Part shown: piece after piece, positions 17,226 through 24,030 of the stretch
Numbering within the stretch: the first letter of the stretch is position 1
Layout of the letters: every line of letters starts with the position of its first letter
Origin: CALZKI01 sp045124055
GTDB taxonomy: Bacteria > Bacillota > Clostridia > Lachnospirales > Lachnospiraceae
Direction of reading: 5' to 3'
Assembly (NCBI GenBank): GCA_045124055.1
Contig: JBGVKZ010000003.1
Span: forward strand, 1 to 25,531
Length of the DNA stretch: 25,531 nt
Translations under genes and position numbers: made by a program
Notes under the pieces: generated by a model
Databases searched by the model: none
What the model was told of the DNA's origin: nothing
The model's input: only the letters and a program-made list of their open reading frames with translations

Positions 17226-17801
17226 TTACTCCATCATCATATGCTTTTTATGATAGGCCATGCTTATTGACGCATTGCTCATTCTCTTATCCGCATTGTC
17301 AATTAGTCCGGTATATTTTTTAATATCGCTATCAATATTTTCTCTTTGATTGCTCAATTTTTTTATTTCTGCAATTAATGTAGACATCCTATTTGAAAGT
17401 GTTGTTTTAGCTTTTGCAATTTCACTCATTGCACTATTTATATTGTTGCTAGATGACTTATTCTTGTTTTCGAAAACAACTTCTAAATCCTTTTGATCTC
17501 CCAAACTAGATGTACCTATATTTTTAAATTGACTAGCAGCATCACTTAGATTCTTACTAGCTAAGGTCAAACTAGAGTTAATCTCACTATCCTTATTATT
17601 AGTAGCTGATAACTTTTCCTGTGCTATTGAAACTTGTTTACTATCAGCTTTTTTTGAATTTATCTGACCTAAAACTTTCTGTTTTTCAGCCTGGAGTGAT
17701 GCTAATTTTCTTGAATAACTTACTTTCTCGCTATATGCATTTTCGTATTTCCTTTTTTCTATTTCATATTCATTTTTATGTTTTAACTGTTCTTGTGTCA
17801 T
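17226..17801 (-). CDS. Coiled-coil protein, first gene of the T7SS operon
   Basis: A 191-aa, highly charged, almost entirely helical protein with long coiled-coil stretches (KHKNEYEIEKRKYENAY; about residues 1-55, 65-100 and 125-175), no TM segment and no signal peptide. The middle is rich in Asn and Ser (ENKNKSSSNNINSAMSE). Methionine and histidine cluster at the end (YHKKHMMME). It resembles in shape the small coiled-coil partners encoded near LXG toxins in Firmicutes, but I cannot assign a family. The ATG at 17801 is preceded by AGGGAAG (17806-17812), which sits only a few bases after the U-tract of the leader terminator, so its expression depends directly on read-through of the riboswitch platform. 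Confidence 0.85.
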   Translation of the reverse strand: MTQEQLKHKNEYEIEKRKYENAYSEKVSYSRKLASLQAEKQKVLGQINSKKADSKQVSIAQEKLSATNNKDSEINSSLTLASKNLSDAASQFKNIGTSSLGDQKDLEVVFENKNKSSSNNINSAMSEIAKAKTTLSNRMSTLIAEIKKLSNQRENIDSDIKKYTGLIDNADKRMSNASISMAYHKKHMMME

Positions 17802-17816
17802 CTTTCTTCCCTAAAT

Positions 17817-17866
17817 AAAAAATCGACCACAATATTCTCTCATTACCGAAAGATTATTGCAGCCGA
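17817..17866 (-). terminator. Intrinsic terminator, expression platform of the leader riboswitch
   Basis: In minus-strand RNA, UCGGCUGCAAUA and UAUUGUGGUCGA (plus positions 17855-17866 and 17823-17834) pair over 12 bp with only G-U wobbles, around a 20-nt loop, followed by six U (17817-17822). The 5' arm of the terminator is also the 3' strand of aptamer helix P1. The two structures are therefore mutually exclusive. Confidence 0.85.
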
Positions 17867-17936
17867 ACTATCATATCATTCTAATGATTTAGATTCTAGC
17901 TTTGCGACCTAATGTTTCCATTAGTGTGCCGTAATA
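17855..17936 (-). promoter_or_regulatory. Class-I cyclic-di-GMP (GEMM-I) riboswitch aptamer
   Basis: Read on the minus strand, the leader has the hallmarks of the c-di-GMP-I aptamer in order. P1 is UAUUACGGC (17928-17936) with GCUGCAAUA (17855-17863). P2 is CUAAUG-GAAA-CAUUAG (17909-17924), capped by the GNRA tetraloop. Then come the conserved GUCGCAAAGC junction (17899-17908) and P3, with an 11-nt tetraloop-receptor-like pair UCUAA and AUAUGA around an AUCAUU/AAUGAU stem. The junction G in CGGCAC appears to match the guanine that selects c-di-GMP over cGAMP. Since P1 uses the terminator arm, ligand binding should prevent termination (ON switch). This identification rests on motif recognition, without a covariance-model score. 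Confidence 0.82.
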
Positions 17937-17956
17937 GTTTTTTTAGTTACTGATAT

Positions 17957-17984
17957 ATTATATATGAATTTTCTATTTTGTCAA
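17957..17984 (-). promoter_or_regulatory. Sigma-A-type promoter of the T7SS operon
   Basis: On the minus strand a perfect TTGACA (17979-17984) and a perfect TATAAT (17957-17962) are separated by 16 bp, in a 70%-plus AT context. Transcription should begin near 17950, about 12 nt before the riboswitch aptamer. No other consensus promoter is visible ahead of the operon. Confidence 0.8.
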
Positions 17985-18037
17985 ATTTTAGTAATAAAAT
18001 ATAATCCAATATATTTTTCTAGATTATTTCACTTATA

Positions 18038-18562
18038 TTAATTATTTATATTTTTTTCTAATTTATTATTATTCAGCAGTACATACTTAATAGCGTCTTC
18101 TTCAGTAATTGGTTTATAATGTAAATTGCATAATGTCTCCTGGTTCTCTATTAAAAACATCTTTGGAAGATTATGAACATAATTAAAATATTTATAAATT
18201 TTCTTTTTATTTACAATAACTTTATTTACCTGATTTTTTATTTCGTATAGAATATTTCCCATTTCAGAAATTACAATGTCATTTTTTATATTACTCTTTT
18301 CCCATTTTGCAACCTTTTTCCATTTTTCTACTTTATAATACTTGCCTATTTCGTATTCATTCTTACATATTTTAATAAAATCATTCAATACACTATTTAT
18401 ATCTGCATCTTCCGCTAAAACACTATATATTTGAATAAGTTGTTCAATATGTATCCGAATTATTCTTTTGTATTTTCTTCCCCATCTTCGGCCATAACAT
18501 CTCCCTTTCTCCGCCACCAATCCAATATATAATATTTCCCCTATAACATTTTCTATTATCAT
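18038..18562 (-). CDS. Putative immunity protein for the ParB-like toxin
   Basis: A 174-aa soluble, lysine-rich protein (begins MIIENVIGEILYIGL, ends NNNKLEKNINN), predicted mainly helical, without signal peptide or TM segment. I do not recognise the family. It starts one base after the stop of the 333-aa toxin, so the two are translationally linked, and it is the last gene before the T7SS promoter. Placement directly after a toxin tip is the standard arrangement for the cognate immunity gene, and this assignment is contextual only. The base composition is very AT-rich compared with the toxin core upstream, as is common for immunity genes exchanged together with toxin tips. Confidence 0.72.
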   Translation of the reverse strand: MIIENVIGEILYIGLVAEKGRCYGRRWGRKYKRIIRIHIEQLIQIYSVLAEDADINSVLNDFIKICKNEYEIGKYYKVEKWKKVAKWEKSNIKNDIVISEMGNILYEIKNQVNKVIVNKKKIYKYFNYVHNLPKMFLIENQETLCNLHYKPITEEDAIKYVLLNNNKLEKNINN

Positions 18563-18563
18563 A

Positions 18564-19565
18564 TCAATCTATTACCTTTATTACTTTTTTTCCGAATTCA
18601 TACCATTTTTTTACCCAACATATATTCATTGCTGATGGTAATTGGTCTATTGGTATATTCATATTTATTGCAGAATTTTTACCTAACATTATCGTTGCAA
18701 CAGTTGTATGATGTCCTTCAACTAAATATCTACCAGTAGCATCTGTATATACTCTACTACTTGCCTTCAATGGATCATATTTTTCCATTATCTCAAATAC
18801 ACGACTTTTACTAATAACTGTTTGTCCTGGTCGTAATCCAGACTGTTCAAGTTCCTGAAATGCTTTTTCAAATACTGCCCTATTCTTTATTCCTTCACTA
18901 ATTTTTGTGCCTATTACACCAATACCTGCAAATATTGCTCCACAAACAGCTCCTGAAATTACTCCCGAAAATGCACCATTCTCAAACCCCTTTAAAAAAC
19001 CTTCTCCATTTATTGCACCCTTTATTCCTCCTATTACACCACCAAATAATGCCCCTGAAATTGCTCCTGAACAAGCCCCAGCAAGAATAACTCCACCTAC
19101 TCCTGTCCATAATATTGCAATAGCTACAACTACAATTACTATTGTTACTATTAATTTCCAATGTTCGCAACACCATTCTGCGGCACTTTCAACTGTGTCC
19201 ACTACTTTTTCAATAAAACCTTTTTCGCACTCAGGCTTTAAGTATGAATATTTGGTGTAAAAGTCTTCTTTTGCCTTAATTAGTTCCTCTTTTGCGGCAT
19301 TATCCCTATTAACTGTTACTGTTATAAAGTTATCTACTTCTGTATTTAACTTCTTTAAGTCCTCAACTTTCTCTTTTTCTGTCTTTGATGAGGATCTAAT
19401 ATTGTCAACTGCACCATCTAAATTGTAAGTATTGCTGTTTACACCCTGAAGTGTGAATTTCAATGTACCTAATTGTGTATCAAGGTTATTAACCGATGAT
19501 ACCATTATATTTATTAGGCTATCTACTCCATTTAACTTGTCCTTATATAATGCTATTGTAGCCAT
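18564..19565 (-). CDS. T7SS polymorphic toxin with ParB-like C-terminal domain, no HINT
   Basis: This 333-aa toxin is the only one complete in a single uninterrupted window frame. Residues 1 to about 135 are the shared helical targeting module (starts MATIALYKDKLNGVDSL; KEDFYTKYSYLKPE motif; CCEHW before the membrane region). Residues 137-230 form a hydrophobic helix (IVTIVIVVVAIAILWTGVGG) and glycine-zipper segments. Unlike its sisters it has no HINT domain. The tip (about 235-333) has GQTVISKSRVFEIMEKYDP and RYLVEGHHTTVATIMLG, the shape of ParB/Srx-like nuclease domains, where a G-H-H/R turn follows a strand; this is inferred from pattern alone. Without HINT it probably acts as a fused protein. 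The ribosome binding site is weak (GAGGAAA, 7 nt upstream of the ATG). A putative immunity gene follows. Confidence 0.85.
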   Translation of the reverse strand: MATIALYKDKLNGVDSLINIMVSSVNNLDTQLGTLKFTLQGVNSNTYNLDGAVDNIRSSSKTEKEKVEDLKKLNTEVDNFITVTVNRDNAAKEELIKAKEDFYTKYSYLKPECEKGFIEKVVDTVESAAEWCCEHWKLIVTIVIVVVAIAILWTGVGGVILAGACSGAISGALFGGVIGGIKGAINGEGFLKGFENGAFSGVISGAVCGAIFAGIGVIGTKISEGIKNRAVFEKAFQELEQSGLRPGQTVISKSRVFEIMEKYDPLKASSRVYTDATGRYLVEGHHTTVATIMLGKNSAINMNIPIDQLPSAMNICWVKKWYEFGKKVIKVID

Positions 19566-19972
19566 TTAATTATTTCCTCTTCTCCCTTTTCCAATTCCCT
19601 CATACAGTACAATATTTCCGCCATATAAAAATCTTATCTATTATACACATTGATGCCTGTGTTCATTATGCTCACAATTTCATCAACTTAAGATAATTTA
19701 TACAGTATTAATTAATTTATATTACATAACTTACTAAATTATATTATAATAACATATGAAATGACAAACACTTTTTATAAATTCAGGTTAAAGAAAATAT
19801 CTAGTTACCTTCTCAATATAAAATCCCAAATTCCTTATTTTTTTAACCAATTCCATATCTAAAATAGCGACTTTTGAAATGTGTTTTCGACACTTACCGT
19901 TTATAATAATACTTTCATAGATAAACGTACTCTTTTGCAACAACCTGTTACTAAGAGTGTGTTACATCAGCA
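19566..19972. other. AT-rich intergenic stretch without a gene
   Basis: About 400 bp separate the intact 333-aa toxin from the toxin fossil. It contains the possible promoter listed separately and no open frame of note. At 19881-19972 the composition changes, and the sequence just before the fossil breakpoint (19973) is unrelated to the other toxin copies, so it was joined there by deletion or insertion. Confidence 0.5.
19738..19767 (-). promoter_or_regulatory. Possible promoter of the 333-aa toxin cassette
   Basis: Minus-strand TTGTCA (19762-19767) and TATAAT (19738-19743) with an 18-bp spacer lie about 170 bp before the toxin start. The stretch 19566-19972 has no gene and is very AT-rich, so chance matches to TATAAT are likely. 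I see no terminator or aptamer in this leader. Confidence 0.35.
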
Positions 19973-20420
19973 TATTGAACCCACTAATATTTGCCCCGCC
20001 ATATTACATAAAAATCCAAATACTATCACCGGACCAAAAAGAACGCATGCAACTATTACCACCACAACTATTGCAACTAATAATTCCCAGTTTTCACGAC
20101 ACCATTCAGCTACACTTTCAACCGTATCCACTACTTTTTTCTGTTTTTGATGAGGATCTAATGTTATCAACAGCCCCCTCTAGTACAACTACCATTAAAT
20201 ATGTATCCTATTGACGCAGAATAATTTTTCAGTCTGCAAGGCGGAGGATTGAGGCGTAGCTGTAGCTACGGCGATTGACGACAACGTGGCAGATGAAAAA
20301 TTAGACAAGTCAATGGGGGGACACATTTAGTGGTCGCTGTACTTAATTATAGGTGCTACTATTTACTCCCTGTAAGGTTCACTTAAGTGTCCCTATTCGG
20401 TTGTCTAAGTTGTTACCATT
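19973..20420 (-). pseudogene. Fossil of a toxin N-terminal module, interrupted and twice deleted
   Basis: From 19973 to 20420, excluding the MITE-like insert, the sequence is nearly identical to the left-edge toxin (bases 285-450 and 630-725). Three lesions are visible. About 175 bp are lost between two CTTTTTC-type direct repeats at 20136-20141. A 162-bp element is inserted at 20182-20343. About 75 bp are missing near the start, leaving an ATG (20417-20419) that meets a stop after three codons. The longest open piece (19967-20170) still encodes ENWELLVAIVVVVIVACVLF, the membrane segment. The copy is closer to the left-edge toxin than to the other two, so it is a dead duplicate of that gene. 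Confidence 0.85.
20182..20343. mobile_element. 162-bp palindromic MITE-like element
   Basis: The two ends are imperfect inverted repeats over about 55 bp: AGTACA-3 nt-ACCATTAAATATGT at the left, and AGTACA-3 nt-ACCACTAAATGTGT on the other strand at the right, continuing inward through TATTGAC/CATTGAC, AATTTTTCA and TCTGC. The centre has a further short palindrome (GCGTAGCTGTAGCTACGGC). It carries no ORF and is more GC-rich in the core than its surroundings. It splits the toxin fossil precisely between sequences that are adjacent in the intact copies. A target duplication is not clear. The non-coding, fold-back form fits a MITE mobilised by a transposase encoded elsewhere. Confidence 0.75.
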
Positions 20421-20439
20421 TATTTCTTTTGGCTTATAT

Positions 20440-20485
20440 AAAAATCGGCTACAATCATTCTCTCATAGGAATAATTGCAGCCGAT
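20440..20485 (-). terminator. Second copy of the riboswitch-type terminator
   Basis: In minus-strand RNA, AUCGGCUGCAAU (20474-20485) pairs with AUUGUAGCCGAU (20444-20455) over 12 bp with a single G-U wobble, followed by five U. The G-U would be an A-C mismatch on the other strand, which supports minus-strand transcription. The loop contains GAGAGAAU, as does the leader terminator of the T7SS operon. It lies about 20 bp ahead of the ATG of the toxin fossil. Confidence 0.82.
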
Positions 20486-20526
20486 CTGTCATTTCATTTG
20501 TTTTAATGTTTTAGACATCGCCTACA
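20486..20526 (-). promoter_or_regulatory. Degenerate c-di-GMP riboswitch remnant
   Basis: Upstream of the second terminator, the minus strand reads TAGGCG, then UCUAAAACAUU...AAUG and AUGACAGAUCGGCUGC. This aligns with the 3' half of the operon leader aptamer (UCUAAAUCAUU...AUGAU, then AUGAUAGUUCGGCUGC), but the GCAAAGC junction and the GAAA-capped P2 hairpin are missing. It is therefore a broken duplicate that can no longer bind ligand, left in front of a dead toxin. Confidence 0.6.
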
Positions 20527-20569
20527 TTGAAAAAATTCATTAATTTTGTTTATTATTTTCTAATATCCA

Positions 20570-20601
20570 CAGGCACCATAAACAGCCCAGGCACCATAAA
20601 C
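20570..20601. repeat. Short tandem direct repeat
   Basis: CAGGCACCATAAAC occurs at 20570-20583 and again at 20588-20601 with an 18-bp period, immediately after the stop of the 140-aa frame. No function is apparent; it may be replication slippage. Confidence 0.7.
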
Positions 20602-20604
20602 TCT

Positions 20605-20979
20605 TTAACACCTACTCTCTAATTCTCCAATTGCTTCGAAAATATCTAAATCCTCATATTTCTCTCCAATGCTTTTAATTGTACTAATATACTTTGGATT
20701 TCCTGTAAACGCTAAAATCGAAATAATATAATCTGATACGTCTTGATTGAAATTATTTATAACATCAAAAATACTATCAATCTCTAATTGATTACCAATA
20801 TCACGACAATTCATAGCCGTAAATACAGCATGATACATTGCTTCAAGTACTACATCACTTTTTTCATCTTTACTTTCTAATATAATTTGATTACAAATTT
20901 TTACAACTTCCTCATCTGATATATTTCCATATTCAAATACATCGCTCATATCATCATATTTTTTACACTTTTCATTCAT
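20605..20979 (-). CDS. Putative helical immunity protein, probably separated partner of the type-30 toxin
   Basis: The frame is open from 21027, but I place the start at the internal ATG 20979 (MNEKCKKYDDMSDVFEYG). That ATG has a good AAAGGCGG site 9 nt upstream, and the 16 extra residues look unlike protein. The 124-aa product is acidic and all-helical with HEAT-like pairs (EAMYHAVFTAMNC, DYIISILAFTGNPKYIS, LDIFEAIGELESR). This is a common form of immunity protein, including some paired with type-30 toxins, though I cannot confirm the family. It lies downstream of the type-30 toxin, but the decayed IS110 copy now separates them by 1.4 kb. It may instead be the immunity gene left from the lost tip of another toxin. 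It is intact, so it could still protect the cell. Confidence 0.65.
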   Translation of the reverse strand: MNEKCKKYDDMSDVFEYGNISDEEVVKICNQIILESKDEKSDVVLEAMYHAVFTAMNCRDIGNQLEIDSIFDVINNFNQDVSDYIISILAFTGNPKYISTIKSIGEKYEDLDIFEAIGELESRC

Positions 20980-21027
20980 AATTTTAATCCGCCTTTCTGC
21001 GAAAGGCACCAATGCGTCATGAAACAT

Positions 21028-21406
21028 TTTAGCTACCTTTCACTTTTCTAATCTATCTTCCTTCTGACATTATTTCTTTATAAAACTCACAACACTACAG
21101 AACACGTAGAGATGAGTTGCTGGACTGTATAGCGGCGACCTCGCATATTCATTTAGTGTCGGTCATCCGTTAAGTCATCAATGATTGGCGCATAACAGTA
21201 GCACGTAAACTTATCTCTTCCAAAGTCGACTCAATTTTGCTGGATGACGAGTCTCTGTCAGTTTGATAACTACAAATCATCAGAAGGATATTTAATTGTC
21301 GTTTAATATTCTCAAAAATAACTGTTGTGGACTTGATGTCCACAAAACTTGTATCTTTGATTGCATCGGTATTACCGATTCTCACAATCGTACATAATAT
21401 AAGCAG
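21028..21406. other. Unassigned stretch between putative immunity gene and IS110 remnant
   Basis: About 380 bp with no gene I can support. A 71-codon minus-strand frame (21170-21385) exists but has no ribosome binding site or recognisable motif. The stretch is less AT-rich than the operon and adjoins the IS110 5' end, so it could hold the non-coding left end of the element, where IS110 elements keep their guide (bridge) RNA, or debris of another insertion. Confidence 0.45.
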
Positions 21407-22328
21407 GCTCGATTTTCTTCCCTTACTAATAGTTTGTATGAGTTGTGTGACTGGCTTGCTAGATATAACTGCACTGACGTTTGCATGGAATCCACCAGTA
21501 AATATTGGATTCCAGTTTTTAATATCTTAGAGAAAAATAACATCTAGGTTACTCTTTCTCACTCCAAATATACCAAGCCTTCCTTTATTCCACCTGCCGA
21601 CATCCGTGAATTTAAAGACCTCGTAAGATACCGTTTCAAACTTACCTGTATGATTACCGGCGAGAAGAATCGTGCTCATAACTGTCTTACTGTATCTAAC
21701 TTTAAACTAGACGATGTCTGAATCACATCGATGAATTAGATAAGCTTCAAGCAGAAATAGAACGGAAAATCTTTCGTCTCAGTGATAAGTATGAAAGCGT
21801 TCCCTATCTTATACGAACCATACCAAAATTCGATATGAACCCATTGACTGCTATTCAGGTGCTCTCTGAAATCGGAGGTGATATGTCTGTCTTCCCCACA
21901 GCTAAAAACCTCGTATCATGGGCTGGATGTTGTCCTCGTAATGATCAAAGCAATCACAAAATCAAATCCACTAGGATTTAACGTTCTGGTTCCTTTTTTA
22001 AACCAGTTTTGGTGCAAGTAGCAAATGCTTTTATCAAATCCAAGAAACACCCTAAATTTACTACAAGTTATCGACGTATATAAGCACGTCGTAGTCACAA
22101 TAAAGCTATCATTGCCATCTGTCGTATGATCCTGACGGCTATCTGGCACATACTCACAGATTTAAAATCATATACACCAGAAGGCTTTCTTAAGTCGCGT
22201 CCTGTGAATAATTCAAAAGTATTGACCACTTCGTAGACACTTAATCTACTGAAACAACGGGGATATGTCATCAAAGATGATACTGCTCCTGTTACCTTAT
22301 TAGGTGTTGTGTATATATTTGATTTTTA
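21407..22328 (+). pseudogene. Decayed IS110-family transposase
   Basis: This is the only protein-coding trace on the plus strand. Joining frames gives a recognisable IS110 enzyme: RFSSLTNSLYELCDWLARYN and CMESTSKYWIPVFNILEKN from the RuvC-like DEDD domain, FKDLVRYRFKLTCMITGEKN, then from about 21721 the C-terminal transposase_20 part (TAIQVLSEIGGDMSVFPTAK, NLVSWAGCCPRNDQSNHKIK, AIIAICRMILTAIWHILTDL). It is dead: in-frame stops occur (TAG after KNNI; TAA after STRI and after SYRRI), parts of the middle are missing, and the catalytic serine region is altered (IKSTRI-stop-RSGSFFKP). Its insertion appears to have split the type-30 toxin from its immunity gene and cut off whatever began at 22421. 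Confidence 0.88.
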
Positions 22329-22413
22329 AACCACTGAAATATGGTTTATTTGCTATGCCCTTTATTTCTTGGCTGTCTTCTACTTATTTGTTTCAAACTT
22401 ATTATTCTCCCAT

Positions 22414-24030
22414 TCATTCAGGATTTTTTATTTTAATATGAGTTCGATTTGCTAATTCTTCACTATAGTTTGGACTAGCAGTATTTGTAATACCAGGTGG
22501 TTGAAATTTCAATGAAATAGGGTCCAAATATTTTTTCCCTTGTTGAACACGAACAACCCATCCATTTGCTGCATTACTACCAGCAGGTGCGGAAGCATCT
22601 GCACCATGAATTCTCACACGATAGGTCTTCCCATCTTGCACCCACTTATATTCGAATCCTTCTGTAACCTTTCCAACCTCTGGTATAAGTTCTCTACGTA
22701 CTGCATCTTGTGGAATTCTAGACAACACTTCTTCTATCGTTGCTCCTTCCAAATTACTAAAATCTCCAACATTTCCTTTCCCTAAATACTTGGCATCCTC
22801 TGCACTACCTTTTTTCCAAGAGTATTTACCATTATACCCAGGTCCTGCATTATGCACCAGCACTTCCATCTCTCCAACATGATATGTGTGCCAGTCCTCT
22901 ACCTGGAAGTTGTATACTGTTACTTCTTCGTCTTCTTCCAGATATTCTTTGTATATCTGCTCTACTTCAAGTATCTTTCCATCTGCATCCTGCAGTGGAC
23001 TTCCTATGCAAAGCTGACCTGCATTTATAAAGCCTCTTCCCACTACAAAATATGGATGATCTGGAGTTGATACTATTTCTTCTCCTCCAACAACTATATG
23101 TACAAGTTCCCTTGTCTTTCGAACATATTTCTCAAGTACTTTTTTGTAGCCTGTTTCCATTGTATCAGAATTTGTTGATAATACAAGGTCTCCCTGCTTG
23201 ATGCTCTCTATTCTGGCAAAGCCAAGCTCTGTTGCTATTAATGTTCCAGCAATGAAGCATTTCATTGTAGATGTCATTCCACCAGTAAATACTGCTATTC
23301 CTGATACACCTGTCTGGAAGAAGTTATACGCTTTATTAGAATGAAGCTTGCTGTTTAAATCATATATTGCTCCTGTTCCAAACGCTCTGTCCAGCATGGC
23401 AAGGGTATCAAACCCTCCCATTGCCATACTTATTCCTTTTGATACTGCCGCTGTACCCTTTATAAATTTTCCGAATGTCGATGTACACTTTACAAATTTA
23501 CCACACACAGCTCCAAGCTGTCCTATGCCGGCAAATGCTGCTCCACATATAGCTCCTGAAATCGCTCCCGAGAAGGCTCCATCCTCAAAGCCATCCAGGA
23601 AGCTTCCTCCATTCGCCATACTTTCCAGCCCCCCTGAGATTCCACCTATTACAGCTCCTGATATTGCTCCCCAGCAGGCTCCTGCAAGAATTACACCACC
23701 TACTCCAGTCCATATAAGCGCAACTGCAACTATAACTATTACTATAGTAACTATTAGTTTCCAGTGCTCGCAACACCATTCTGCTGCACTTTCAACTGTA
23801 TCCACTACTTTTTCAATAAAACCTTTTTCGCACTCAGGCTTTAAGTATGAATATTTGGTGTAAAAGTCTTCTTTCGCTTTATTTAGTTCCTCTTTTGCGG
23901 CGTTATCCCTATTTACTGTTACTGTTATAAAGTTATCTACTTCTGTATTTAACTTCTTTAAATCCTCTACTTTCTCTTTTTCTGTTTTTGATGAGGATCT
24001 AATGTTTTCAACAGCACCATATAATGTCAT
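22414..24030 (-). CDS. N-terminally truncated HINT polymorphic toxin with type-30 toxin tip
   Basis: This 538-aa frame starts MTLYGAVENIRSSSK and enters the shared targeting module at a residue equal to about 52 of its sisters, so some 50 N-terminal residues are missing. The ATG overlaps the stop of the 217-aa gene (ATGA). Domains: rest of the helical module (1-90), TM and glycine-zipper region (90-175), linker, HINT autoprocessing domain from Cys258 (KCFIAGTLIATE) through TPDHPYF (His325) to LVHN (393-394), then the tip (395-538). The tip has RRELIPEVGKVTEGFEYKW, YRVRIHGADASAPAGSNAA, GWVVRVQQGKKYLDP and NRTHIKIKNPE, which I recognise as the polymorphic toxin type 30 (Ntox30) pattern, a predicted RNase. 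It may be translated but poorly exported. GC content in the membrane and HINT region is higher than in the operon. Confidence 0.85.
   Translation of the reverse strand: MTLYGAVENIRSSSKTEKEKVEDLKKLNTEVDNFITVTVNRDNAAKEELNKAKEDFYTKYSYLKPECEKGFIEKVVDTVESAAEWCCEHWKLIVTIVIVIVAVALIWTGVGGVILAGACWGAISGAVIGGISGGLESMANGGSFLDGFEDGAFSGAISGAICGAAFAGIGQLGAVCGKFVKCTSTFGKFIKGTAAVSKGISMAMGGFDTLAMLDRAFGTGAIYDLNSKLHSNKAYNFFQTGVSGIAVFTGGMTSTMKCFIAGTLIATELGFARIESIKQGDLVLSTNSDTMETGYKKVLEKYVRKTRELVHIVVGGEEIVSTPDHPYFVVGRGFINAGQLCIGSPLQDADGKILEVEQIYKEYLEEDEEVTVYNFQVEDWHTYHVGEMEVLVHNAGPGYNGKYSWKKGSAEDAKYLGKGNVGDFSNLEGATIEEVLSRIPQDAVRRELIPEVGKVTEGFEYKWVQDGKTYRVRIHGADASAPAGSNAANGWVVRVQQGKKYLDPISLKFQPPGITNTASPNYSEELANRTHIKIKNPE
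22851..23210. repeat. HINT-domain DNA repeat, copy 1 (partner 25013-25372)
   Basis: About 360 bp encoding most of the HINT domain are nearly identical to 25013-25372. Long exact runs cover the EYLEEDEEVTVYNFQVEDW and GRGFINAGQLCIGSP coding parts, while the flanking linker and tip sequences are unrelated. It is a homologous-recombination tract of the kind that allows toxin tips to be swapped. Confidence 0.85.
23801..24018. repeat. Toxin N-terminal module DNA repeat, copy 2 (partner 440-657)
   Basis: Near-identical partner of 440-657. The homology ends abruptly at 24018/24019; beyond it lies the 3' end of the 217-aa gene instead of the first 50 codons of a toxin. Confidence 0.88.

Noticed and set aside
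18907..19260. Plus-strand proline-rich open frames opposite the toxin membrane regions (also 23348-23863 and 272-502)
   Set aside because: They are antisense shadows of glycine-zipper coding sequence repeated in each toxin copy; no ribosome binding site, and composition is explained by the minus-strand genes.
20218..20300. tRNA or structured RNA gene suggested by the GC-rich hairpin
   Set aside because: The fold is explained by the inverted-repeat arms of the MITE-like element; no tRNA arms or CCA end are visible.
21170..21385. 71-codon minus-strand frame upstream of the putative immunity gene
   Set aside because: No ribosome binding site, no recognisable motif, and it lies in debris next to the IS110 remnant.
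24027..24030. Sequencing error as the cause of the missing toxin N-terminus
   Set aside because: The upstream sequence is a different intact gene, not a frameshifted toxin start, so this is a true rearrangement.
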